DNA of 64,000 bases from positions 16,974 to 80,973 of the forward strand of contig NZ_NWTG01000030.1 in assembly GCF_002532045.1 (NCBI RefSeq), in the 5' to 3' direction. Position 1 is the stretch's first letter. Each line of letters begins with the position of its first letter. Under the pieces are notes generated by a model. The model worked only from the letters and a program-made list of their open reading frames with translations. It was not told the DNA's origin and ran no database searches. Source of the stretch: Bradyrhizobium sp. C9. Lineage in GTDB: Bacteria; Pseudomonadota; Alphaproteobacteria; Rhizobiales; Xanthobacteraceae. Made by a program: the position numbers and the translations under genes. This document shows, one piece after another, positions 9,387 to 16,680 of this stretch.

Positions 9387-9590
9387 TCAGATGAGCCTGA
9401 AGGTGATCGCGATCAAGAAGAACACGATTAGCCCGATGCCGACCACCTTGAAGATATACGGGGCTTCAACGTCGTCGCCGAGCCGCTCGAAGGACTCCCC
9501 CCACAGGGTCTTTGCGACGAATCCCAGAACAAAGAGCGTGATCAAGAGGATTGTGGAGGCGGTGTCGCCAATCGAGGCTCCCATCTGCAC
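9387..9590 (-). CDS. Very small membrane protein of unknown function
   Basis: 67 residues from a GTG at 9590, or 65 from the ATG at 9584. An AAGGAG upstream at suitable spacing supports translation. Two hydrophobic segments (TILLITLFVLGFVA and FKVVGIGLIVFFLIAITFRL) flank a short charged loop (WGESFERLGDDVEAPY), a two-pass hairpin. No family recognised. It shares the atypical base composition of this interval. Confidence 0.5.
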   Translation of the reverse strand: MQMGASIGDTASTILLITLFVLGFVAKTLWGESFERLGDDVEAPYIFKVVGIGLIVFFLIAITFRLI

Positions 9591-9693
9591 ATTCCGCTCC
9601 TTGGATGCGGTTGAGAAATCTACAACATCTACGGGTTGAGGAAGAGTTTTCGACGCGCCCCAATCCAGGCAACAAGCGAAAGCGCTATCGCTT

Positions 9694-12237
9694 CTAGAGG
9701 CGATTGCGTTTTGGCTCGATCCGGCGCGCCTCGCGCTCGATGCCAGCCGCCACCAACGGCGCCTTGTCGGCGGCGACGGGCGGAGAGAACACGAAGCCCT
9801 GCACGAGATCGCAATCGAGCCCGCCGAGCACGTCCACTTCGGCCGGCAATTCGGCGCCCTCTGCGACCACGGTCATGCCGAGCCCGTGCGACAGCGCGAT
9901 GATGCCGCCGAGCAGCTTGCGCTTCTCCGGTGCGGTGGAGATGCCATCGACGAAGGCGCGGTCCACCTTCAGCCAGTGGAACGGCAGCCGCGTCAGATAG
10001 CCGAGCGAGGAATAGCCCGAGCCGAAATCGTCGAGCGCCAGGCGGACGCCAAGACCGGAGAGCGCCGTCAGCGTGCGGCTGATGCGCTGCTCGCTGTGAT
10101 CGACGAACAGGCTTTCGGTGAGCTCGAGGCAGAGCAGCTTCGCGGGAAAGCCGGTCTCCGCCAGCGCGGCCGAGACGATCGTCTCGAAATCCACATTCCA
10201 GATCTGCGCCGGCGAGACGTTGACCGAGACGGAGCGCGGCGGCAACCCGGCATCGAGCCAGGCGCGGCCCTGCCGGCAGGCCTCGCGCAGCACCCACTGG
10301 CCGAGATCGACAATGAGCCCTGAGCTCTCGGCGATCGGGATGAACTCGGCCGGCGAGATCGGACCGCGCTCGGGATGGGTCCAGCGCAGCAGCGCCTCGA
10401 AGCCGGTGACGTTGCCGGTCCGCAGGTCGAGTTGCGGCTGGTAATGGGCCTCAAGAGCGCCGGTCTCCACCGCATGGCGCAGATGCCGGCCGAGGTCGAG
10501 CCTTTGATCGACGGCCTGCGCATAGACCGGCTCGAACAATTGCGCACGGCCGCGCCCGGCTTCCTTGGCCATATAGAGCGCCAGGTCCGCATTGCGCACG
10601 GCGGTCTCCGCCGTCGCCCCGTGCTCCGGCAGACGGGCGATGCCGATGGTGGCGCCGACGAAGGCCTCGCCCTCGGCGAGATCGACGGGGACCGACAGCT
10701 TGCCGATGAGCCGATCGGCAAGCCCGGTCAGCGCTCCGTCGGACATGACGTATCCTTCCGCCAGCACGGCGAATTCGTCGCCGCCGAGCCGGGCGATGAA
10801 GGCGCACGGCCCCAGCTCCTGCCGCAGCGCAGCCGCCACCTGGATCAGCAATTTGTCACCGGCGGCATGGCCGAGGGAATCATTGACCTCCTTGAAGCGA
10901 TCGAGATCGATGAGCAGCAGCGCGGCGCCCCGGTCGTCCCGGGTGCAGCCCTCAATCAGCGCACCGAGTTGGCGCGTGAACAGCGCGCGATTGGCGAGGC
11001 CGGTCAAAGGATCGGTGTAGGCGAGCTGCTCGAGTTGGCGCTCGGCCTCCTTGCGCTCGGTAACGTCCTGCACGGTGCCGATGATGCCGATGACCTTGTC
11101 GTGGGCGACCTCCGCCTTGCAGATGACAGCCAGATCGCGGGCCGTGCCGTCCGCGTGCAGGATGCGCAGGTCGGTGGCCTCGGTCCTGCGGGTGCGAACG
11201 ACCCTCCGCTGCAGGTCCTTGAAGCGGTCGGCGTCGCCGTCGAGGAAATAAGGCCTCATGCTCTCGTCGGTCGGCTCGAACGTATCGTGGTCGAAGCCGA
11301 GCAGCTGGTGGAGCTCGGGCGCCCAAATCGTGCGGCCGGTGTCGAGCCGGAAACCCCAGGTGCCGATCTTGCCGAGCCGGTGCGCTTCCTCAAGCGCCCG
11401 CGTGCGCTGGTCGAGCAATGCCTTGGCCGCCCGGAGCTGGGTGATGTCGCTGGACGTGCCGCGATAGCCGAGAAAGCTGCCATCATCGGCGTAGATCGGC
11501 TTGCCGCTGGTGCAGATGCTGACGCGCGACCCGTCCTGGCCGATCAGCGTATAGGTGAAGTCGCGAAAGGGGCGACGGGCCTCCATGTCGGCCCGGTGCC
11601 GCGCCATGGCCTCGGCGTCCTCGGGCGCATAGGCCAGTTCCCAGCGCGCCTTGCCGCCGGAAGCCACCGTCTGGAAGGCCGCGTTGCCGGCAAGCGATTT
11701 GGGATAGGGCAATAGCCGATGGGCAGCGTCGCTCTCCCAGCACCAGTCCGAGGCGGTCGAGACAAAATCGGCCAGCCGTTGCTCGCTCTCGGTCAGGCGC
11801 CGCAGCGCGGACGTCTCCTCCGTGACGTCGCGGACAATGCCGGACACGCGCCGGACCTGACCGCGCGCGTCGAATTCCGGTTCGCCCTGCACCACGCAGT
11901 CGAGCAGGCTGCCGTCGGAACTGCGGAGCCGCGTGCGGACCGCATAGGGCCGCCCCTCCGCCCAGCACGCCGCGTAATGCGCCTCAAGAACCTTCCGGCT
12001 TTCAGGCAGATAGCGCTCGCGCACCGTGGCGATCGGGATGTAGCCGTCGACCGTCTCGAATTCGTAGAAGGCAGCAAGCTCGGGCGATATCCAGAGATCG
12101 GTCGCGGCGGCGCTCTGCGACTCCCAATAGCCCATGCGGGCCAATCTGATGGCGCACCGCAGCGACCGCTCCTCGTGCCAGCGGCGGCGCGCTTCCCGGG
12201 TCGGGGCCTGCCCTTGCGACAATTTGCGAGCGGCCAT
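9694..12237 (-). CDS. PAS-GGDEF-EAL cyclic-di-GMP signalling protein
   Basis: 847 residues, no transmembrane segment seen. The N-terminal half holds about three PAS-type sensory modules (residues about 35-130, 145-265, 285-405; phrases such as VSGIVRDVTEE and IIGTVQDVTERK mark the PAC ends). A GGDEF domain follows with intact RLGGDEFAVL, but the RxxD inhibitory site five residues upstream is absent. The C-terminal EAL domain keeps FEALLRW, LELTES, DDFGSGYSSLGY, KVDRAF and VVAEGAEL, so diguanylate cyclase and phosphodiesterase activities are both plausible. It is cytoplasmic and may read redox, oxygen or a ligand through PAS. An inverted repeat lies just upstream of the start (12255-12281). 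Confidence 0.92.
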   Translation of the reverse strand: MAARKLSQGQAPTREARRRWHEERSLRCAIRLARMGYWESQSAAATDLWISPELAAFYEFETVDGYIPIATVRERYLPESRKVLEAHYAACWAEGRPYAVRTRLRSSDGSLLDCVVQGEPEFDARGQVRRVSGIVRDVTEETSALRRLTESEQRLADFVSTASDWCWESDAAHRLLPYPKSLAGNAAFQTVASGGKARWELAYAPEDAEAMARHRADMEARRPFRDFTYTLIGQDGSRVSICTSGKPIYADDGSFLGYRGTSSDITQLRAAKALLDQRTRALEEAHRLGKIGTWGFRLDTGRTIWAPELHQLLGFDHDTFEPTDESMRPYFLDGDADRFKDLQRRVVRTRRTEATDLRILHADGTARDLAVICKAEVAHDKVIGIIGTVQDVTERKEAERQLEQLAYTDPLTGLANRALFTRQLGALIEGCTRDDRGAALLLIDLDRFKEVNDSLGHAAGDKLLIQVAAALRQELGPCAFIARLGGDEFAVLAEGYVMSDGALTGLADRLIGKLSVPVDLAEGEAFVGATIGIARLPEHGATAETAVRNADLALYMAKEAGRGRAQLFEPVYAQAVDQRLDLGRHLRHAVETGALEAHYQPQLDLRTGNVTGFEALLRWTHPERGPISPAEFIPIAESSGLIVDLGQWVLREACRQGRAWLDAGLPPRSVSVNVSPAQIWNVDFETIVSAALAETGFPAKLLCLELTESLFVDHSEQRISRTLTALSGLGVRLALDDFGSGYSSLGYLTRLPFHWLKVDRAFVDGISTAPEKRKLLGGIIALSHGLGMTVVAEGAELPAEVDVLGGLDCDLVQGFVFSPPVAADKAPLVAAGIEREARRIEPKRNRL

Positions 12238-12254
12238 CGGTCCCCAACTACAAC

Positions 12255-12281
12255 GCTAGCGTACGCAACTATTACGCTAGC
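12255..12281. promoter_or_regulatory. 9-bp inverted repeat upstream of the PAS-GGDEF-EAL gene
   Basis: GCTAGCGTA (12255-12263) and TACGCTAGC (12273-12281) are perfect inverted arms around a 9-base spacer, beginning 18 bases before the start codon. The arm-to-arm distance fits two turns of DNA, so a dimeric repressor site is as likely as an RNA hairpin. Confidence 0.45.
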
Positions 12282-12491
12282 ATAGCGCGTCACAACCTTG
12301 GAGCGACGGCGATCACAAACCGGGGGTCTTCGGCATCTTTGGTGTAGTTTCGGTGAATTCTGCAACCGGCACCTGGTGTCCGGACGTGGCTCAATCTGAA
12401 CTATCCTTCGCCACGCTCAAACACTGGACCATTGCGGCCGTCTGCGATGCGACCGCTCCGCTCACGCGAAGCCGTCGCATCACGCCGCTGC

Positions 12492-12728
12492 TCAACGGAT
12501 CCGCACCAGCTCGATATCGAAATCGCCGGTGACGGCGGTCTCGATCTGACAGCGCGAGATCCCGATATCGCGCAGCGTCCGGTCATCGAGCTGGCGCAGC
12601 GTCTTGATCGCCTCGCGGCGCACCCAATAGGTCGCGAGTGCATCGCCCGACATTCGGAGCAATCGGAGCAATCCGCTCATCATGCTGGACCGTGCGGGCG
12701 ATTCCGCGGCTGAGTACATCGTCGTCAT
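12492..12728 (-). CDS. DUF1127 (YjiS-like) small protein
   Basis: 78 residues from the ATG at 12728, preceded by AAGGAGA at good spacing. A longer frame upstream lacks support. The C-terminal half carries the DUF1127 signature: Trp then basic helix (YWVRREAIKTLRQLDDRTLR) followed by DIGISRCQIE. These small Arg-rich proteins are common in Rhizobiales. In Agrobacterium, members have been linked to phosphate and carbon metabolism through RNA turnover, but the role of this one is unknown. It is divergent from a MocR regulator at 12910, which may control it. Confidence 0.82.
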   Translation of the reverse strand: MTTMYSAAESPARSSMMSGLLRLLRMSGDALATYWVRREAIKTLRQLDDRTLRDIGISRCQIETAVTGDFDIELVRIR

Positions 12729-12868
12729 TGTCGTCTCCTTCGATGCCCAAACGGCAAAGCTATGCCGTTGACACAAATGCCGTTTCAGCACCTGTGCCGT
12801 TGAGACCTCGGACCGCTTGCGCGCTCTTCGGTGCAATCATGGGCTTGTTCCCTCTTAAATGATCCGGT

Positions 12869-12910
12869 ACATTACTCGGAGCAAGTAAAACATTGCTCTC
12901 GGTGCAATAA
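12869..12910 (+). promoter_or_regulatory. Imperfect 21-bp direct repeat in the DUF1127/MocR divergent promoter region
   Basis: ACATTACTCGGAGCAAGTAA (12869-12888) is followed by a similar copy (12890-12910), directly abutting the MocR start. A 10-bp TCGGTGCAAT also occurs at 12828-12837 and again at 12899-12908. MocR/GabR regulators typically bind direct repeats in their own divergent promoters, so these are candidate operators. Confidence 0.5.
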
Positions 12911-14253
12911 TGTCGAGGTTCGAATATCTGAAGCTGGCGGATGCGGTGGCCGCCGAGATCGCCAGCGGCGCGCTGAAGGCGGGCGACCGCCTGCCGCCGC
13001 AGCGGCATTTCGCCTATGACCGCAACATCGCGGTCTCGACTGCGAGCCGGGTCTACACCGAGCTGTTGCGGCGCGGATTGGTGGTCGGTGAAGTCGGCCG
13101 CGGCACCTTCGTGTCCGGCGAGGCGCGCCGCGGCATCGCCGCTCCGCCCGAACCGCGCGGCGCCCGCATCGACCTCGAATTCAACTATCCGCTGCTGCCG
13201 CATCAGGCGACGATGATCGCCAAGAGCCTCGAAGGGCTGGAGCGACCCGAGGTGCTCGAGGGCGCGCTGCGGCCGGCGACCAGTTTCGGCACGCGAGCGG
13301 CGCGCACGATCTCCGCGGAATTCCTGGCGCGCAAGAGCTGGGCGCCGAATCCCGACCAGATCGTGTTCACCGCCAATGGCCGGCAATGCATCGCCTCGGC
13401 GCTCGCCGCCGTCGTACCGCCGGGCGGACGCTGCGGCGTCGAGGCGCTGACCTATCCGTTCGTAAAGGGCATCGCCGCACGGCTCGGCATCGCGCTGGTG
13501 CCGCTTGCGATGGACGAGCACGGCGTGCGCCCCGACGCGGTGCAGAAGGCGCACCGCGAGGCGCATCTGTCCGCGCTCTACGTCCAGCCCACGATCCAGA
13601 ACCCGCTCAGCATCACGATGCCGGCCGAGCGACGCGCCGAGCTGTTGCGCGTGGTGGAGAAGCTCGGCCTCGTCGTCATCGAGGATGGCGTCTACGGATT
13701 CCTCGACGATGAGATGCCGCTGGCCGCGCTCGCGCCGGACAGCTGCATCGTGCTCGACAGCCTGTCGAAGAAGGTCGCGCCCGGCCTCGCGCTCGGCTTC
13801 ATCGTCCCGCCGCCACGGCTGCGCGAAAACGTCATGGCCGCAGTGCGCTCGGGCGGCTGGACCGCGTCGGGCTACGCCTTCGCCGCGGGGCAGCGGCTGA
13901 TGGCCGACGGCACCGCCGCCGAACTGTCACGGCTGAAGCGGATCGACGCCGGCCGCCGCCAGCAGATCGCGGCCAAGCACCTGGCCGATTTCGAGATCCA
14001 GACCAACCCGAAATCCTACCATCTGTGGCTGACCTTGCCGCCGCACTGGCGCTCGCAAACCCTGGTCGCGGCCGCGGCGCGGCGCGACATCGCGCTGACG
14101 CCATCGACCACCTTCGCCGCCACGCCGGGGCACGCGCCCAATGCGGTGCGGCTCGCGCTTGCCGCGCCGCCGATGGAGCAACTCGACATCGGCCTGCGCA
14201 CCTTGGCCGGAATGCTGAGCGCGACCGAGGAGGATTTTGACTCGACGGAGTGA
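12910..14253 (+). CDS. MocR-family transcriptional regulator (GntR HTH + aminotransferase-like domain)
   Basis: 447 residues. Residues 1-75 are a GntR-type winged helix (GALKAGDRLPPQRHFAYDRN, then RGLVVGEVGRGTFVSGE). From about residue 85 there is a fold-type I PLP aminotransferase-like domain (TYPFVKGIAARLG, YVQPTIQNPLS, VIEDGVYGFL) with the PLP lysine in SLSKKVAPGLALGF. MocR proteins sense amino-containing or vitamin B6 ligands. The effector here cannot be told. It is transcribed away from the DUF1127 gene and the region between holds candidate operators. The aminotransferase core is intact, so this is not a degenerate copy. Confidence 0.9.
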   Translation: MSRFEYLKLADAVAAEIASGALKAGDRLPPQRHFAYDRNIAVSTASRVYTELLRRGLVVGEVGRGTFVSGEARRGIAAPPEPRGARIDLEFNYPLLPHQATMIAKSLEGLERPEVLEGALRPATSFGTRAARTISAEFLARKSWAPNPDQIVFTANGRQCIASALAAVVPPGGRCGVEALTYPFVKGIAARLGIALVPLAMDEHGVRPDAVQKAHREAHLSALYVQPTIQNPLSITMPAERRAELLRVVEKLGLVVIEDGVYGFLDDEMPLAALAPDSCIVLDSLSKKVAPGLALGFIVPPPRLRENVMAAVRSGGWTASGYAFAAGQRLMADGTAAELSRLKRIDAGRRQQIAAKHLADFEIQTNPKSYHLWLTLPPHWRSQTLVAAAARRDIALTPSTTFAATPGHAPNAVRLALAAPPMEQLDIGLRTLAGMLSATEEDFDSTE

Positions 14254-14271
14254 CAGCGCACACTCACTCCG
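14246..14271. terminator. Hairpin at the 3' end of the MocR gene
   Basis: CGGAGTGA (14246-14253) and TCACTCCG (14264-14271) form a perfect 8-bp stem with a 10-base loop, and the first arm includes the stop codon. No U-run follows, so it may be a weak terminator or an mRNA-stabilising hairpin. Confidence 0.35.
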
Positions 14272-14363
14272 AAGCGCCGCAACAATCCAGCATTGGGTAC
14301 GCGCGGCAGGCGCGATCGCAACACCCGCAGCGGCCCGCTTCGAGTGATTCCGGCGCCAGAGCC

Positions 14364-14723
14364 TCAAAAGCCACAGGCCGCATACGTCTTTCTCGCGAGA
14401 CGAAAATGCGCGCCGTCGGCGACGAAGTCGACGTCCAGGCATTGGTTGCCCCTGCGATATTCCCCGATCACGCCGCACTGCAGATATTCGAGGTTGATCC
14501 GCCAGCGCTTTTCCTGCGGTGAGTAGGTCGCAAAGTCGTGCTGCGCGACAGGCGGGCCCTTGCAAATGCCGGCAACGTATTGCCGCACATCGAGCGGCAA
14601 AGCGTCGACGTGATTGGGATCGAGCGGATCATGCTTGTTGCCTACGCTGCCGCCCTTGGAAAGCGCCGGGGGGATGCTCAAGAGCACGAGGCATAGAGTC
14701 AGAATGGGGGTCCGGATTGTCAT
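14364..14723 (-). CDS. Small secreted protein of unknown function
   Basis: 119 residues. An N-terminal signal peptide is clear (MTIRTPILTLCLVLLSIPPA, cleavage likely near LSKGG). The mature part has four cysteines (in ICKGP, QCGVI, QCLDVD and the C-terminal AACGF), which suggests disulfides in the periplasm. No family is recognised beyond similarity in style to rhizobial hypothetical secreted proteins. It is an isolated gene between the MocR gene and the YdcF-family pseudogene. Confidence 0.65.
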   Translation of the reverse strand: MTIRTPILTLCLVLLSIPPALSKGGSVGNKHDPLDPNHVDALPLDVRQYVAGICKGPPVAQHDFATYSPQEKRWRINLEYLQCGVIGEYRRGNQCLDVDFVADGAHFRLARKTYAACGF

Positions 14724-14862
14724 CTGACACTCCAGCTAAAAGCAAATCAGGTGCCGAGTTTACAGCGCGTGGCTTACAGCCCCCTTACAGTCCGACAGCG
14801 AGAGCCTTGGTCGCCTTATCCAGCCGGCTCGTCGATATCCGCGCTTCATCGCGAACGTGCCT

Positions 14863-15455
14863 TCAGGCAACCGGCCACTCCGCGATGAACCCCCTCGCCT
14901 TGTACGGCTCGATCTTGTCCCATTCGCTCAGGACCCGGCGGCGAAACTCTGGAATGGTGTGCCAGTGCGCACGCGGCACCGCAAAATGATCCACCGTCAC
15001 CAGCATCTTCTCGACCTCCGGCCAGTGCCGGTGCAGCGTCATCGGATAGCGCCGCGCGGTCCAGCTGTTGCCGAGGCAGATCACGCTCCTGATATTACCG
15101 AGCCCCAGCGCCGCGTCGATCACCGGCAGCGAGAAGATCACGTTCTCGCCGGTGTTCTGCGCGCGATGCTCCTCGAGGATCCACTCTGCGGGCACGCCGC
15201 CCGCCACCATCGCAGCCTTGATGATCTCGCATTCCGAGCGGTCATCGCCCGGCGTCACGCCGCCGCTCACGATCGACCAGCGCGCAAAGCCGTCGCGCCA
15301 GAGCCGGACCGCCGCCGCGACCCGCCCGGCAACATCGCCGCGTGTGCCGAACACGAACAGGAGATCAGCGGGCTTGAGCGGGTCTCGATCAGGTGCCGGG
15401 CATTGATCGCGGCGATCTCGTCGCGCGACGGCATCCGCAAACTACGATCGTCCAT
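14863..15455 (-). pseudogene. YdcF/DUF218-family gene interrupted by a frameshift
   Basis: The N-terminal part starts at ATG 15455 (MDDRSLRMPSRDEIAAINAR, then HLIET) and runs out of frame. The continuation is in another frame from about base 15378: LKPADLLFVFGTRGDVAGRV, then SIVSGGVTPGDDRSECEI and HRAQNTGENVIFSLPVIDAA, ending at 14863. DUF218 proteins need the first core strand (here DLLFVFG) in phase with the SGG and E..NTxEN motifs. In the second frame a TAG lies upstream and no ATG precedes the strand. Its only early start is a GTG inside the strand. A one-base loss near 15379-15381 would restore a continuous protein of about 198 residues. DUF218 proteins act on envelope or oligosaccharide metabolism. 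Either a real mutation or a sequence error. Confidence 0.75.
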
Positions 15456-15527
15456 GCCGATGCTCGCTCTGCTGGCTACAATATGCGCCGACGATGTCGC
15501 GCACGGACGCCCGCACGAAGTCACATT

Positions 15528-16181
15528 TCATTGCGCTTGATTGCGCACCGGCTTCGGCAAAAGCGCATCGGGCAATTGATCGAAGCGGTAGCGCCGCGGG
15601 CGATTGCGGGTGACGAAGCCGCCGACCTGCCAGGAGAACAGCGCGGCGAAGCCGACCAGGAACAGCGCGCCCATCCAGTTCGCGGCCAGCAGCGCCATCA
15701 CCAGCAATCCGGTCATTGCCACCGCAAGGCACCCGAGCAGCGCCAGCGCGGCCGTATATGTCTTCGGCCCGAGGCCTCCGACCAGCCTCGCCGTGCTGCC
15801 CGCCGCCTGCATCCGGCGATGCAGCTCGACGATGAAGTCGCGGTAGAGATGTCCTTGCGGCGCGACCAGCGTCGCGGTCTGCCAGGTGGTCGAGAGGATT
15901 GCGATCCGCCCGCCTTTGGCGTTGTCGATGTCGGCGCGAAACCGCTGCTGCTGCATCGAGACCGGCCGGTAGGACAGCTTGACGGCGGAGATGTCTTTGT
16001 AATCCCACACGCCCGATCTGCCGGCGATCCGCCACGACAGCCCGGCCGCGGTCAGCTCGAACTGGTGCGCCGAGCCGACCAGAGAGGCCTTGTAGGCATA
16101 ATGCAGCGGCGAACCCTCGCCTGCCTCAGACCGGTCCTGCAACGTTGTTGGCAATCCGCCGTTCCACCTGTTCGGACGCAT
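15528..16181 (-). CDS. Membrane protein of unknown function with N-terminal soluble domain
   Basis: 217 residues, not recognised. Residues 1-130 are soluble and PH-like in texture (LHYAYKASLVGSAHQFELTA, WDYKDISAVKLSYRPVS, RGRI-like strands). Then come two adjacent hydrophobic segments (AALALLGCLAVAMTGLLVMA and GALFLVGFAALFSWQVGGFV) and a basic C-terminal tail (RNRPRRYRF). This suggests a two-pass inner-membrane protein with a cytoplasmic domain. It is divergent from a four-pass protein gene at 16226, only about 44 bases between starts. Confidence 0.6.
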   Translation of the reverse strand: MRPNRWNGGLPTTLQDRSEAGEGSPLHYAYKASLVGSAHQFELTAAGLSWRIAGRSGVWDYKDISAVKLSYRPVSMQQQRFRADIDNAKGGRIAILSTTWQTATLVAPQGHLYRDFIVELHRRMQAAGSTARLVGGLGPKTYTAALALLGCLAVAMTGLLVMALLAANWMGALFLVGFAALFSWQVGGFVTRNRPRRYRFDQLPDALLPKPVRNQAQ

Positions 16182-16225
16182 CCGCGCGCTTGCATGGGAT
16201 GTCGCGCCTATCCTACAAGCGAGCC

Positions 16226-16660
16226 ATGCCCGAGACGACCTATTTTCCGCGTTACCTCATCCTCGGCGGCGCGATGATATCCGGCGTGCTGCTGGCGCTT
16301 GCCGTGCACATGCTCGGCGCGCGCTACGGGCTCGATCTCGGCGGCCTGTGGCGCTCCGATACCCACGAGTTCATGCCGGCAGGCGCGGCGATCGCCTGGT
16401 GGCTGATCGCGAGCGTCGGGTTTTCCGGCGGCTACTTCACCGCCAATCTGATGCACAGCGCGGTGGCCGGCCAGATCCCGCAGCGGATGCGGCAGTTCCT
16501 GATCGTCGTCGGCGTGCTGATGCTGGCCGGCGCCGGCCAGGCCGCGTCGGCGCCGAGCACGGGCTCGACCTTTTCCGCCGTCCTCGCCGGCCTCGCCGCG
16601 CTGTGCCTCGGCGCAGCAATGGCTTTCTGCGGCGCCTATTTTGCCCTGCGCAAGAGCTGA
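16226..16660 (+). CDS. Small integral membrane protein of unknown function
   Basis: 144 residues if started at 16226 (MPETTYFPRYLILGG). An ATG at 16199 would add nine residues, and neither has a strong ribosome site. Four hydrophobic segments are seen: YLILGGAMISGVLLALAVHM, AIAWWLIASVGFSGGYFTAN, FLIVVGVLMLAGAGQAASA and VLAGLAALCLGAAMAFCGAY. No domain recognised. It is convergent with the MHYT-GGDEF-EAL gene ending at 16681. Confidence 0.6.
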   Translation: MPETTYFPRYLILGGAMISGVLLALAVHMLGARYGLDLGGLWRSDTHEFMPAGAAIAWWLIASVGFSGGYFTANLMHSAVAGQIPQRMRQFLIVVGVLMLAGAGQAASAPSTGSTFSAVLAGLAALCLGAAMAFCGAYFALRKS

Positions 16661-16680
16661 GCGCCCGAACTTCCTCCAGA

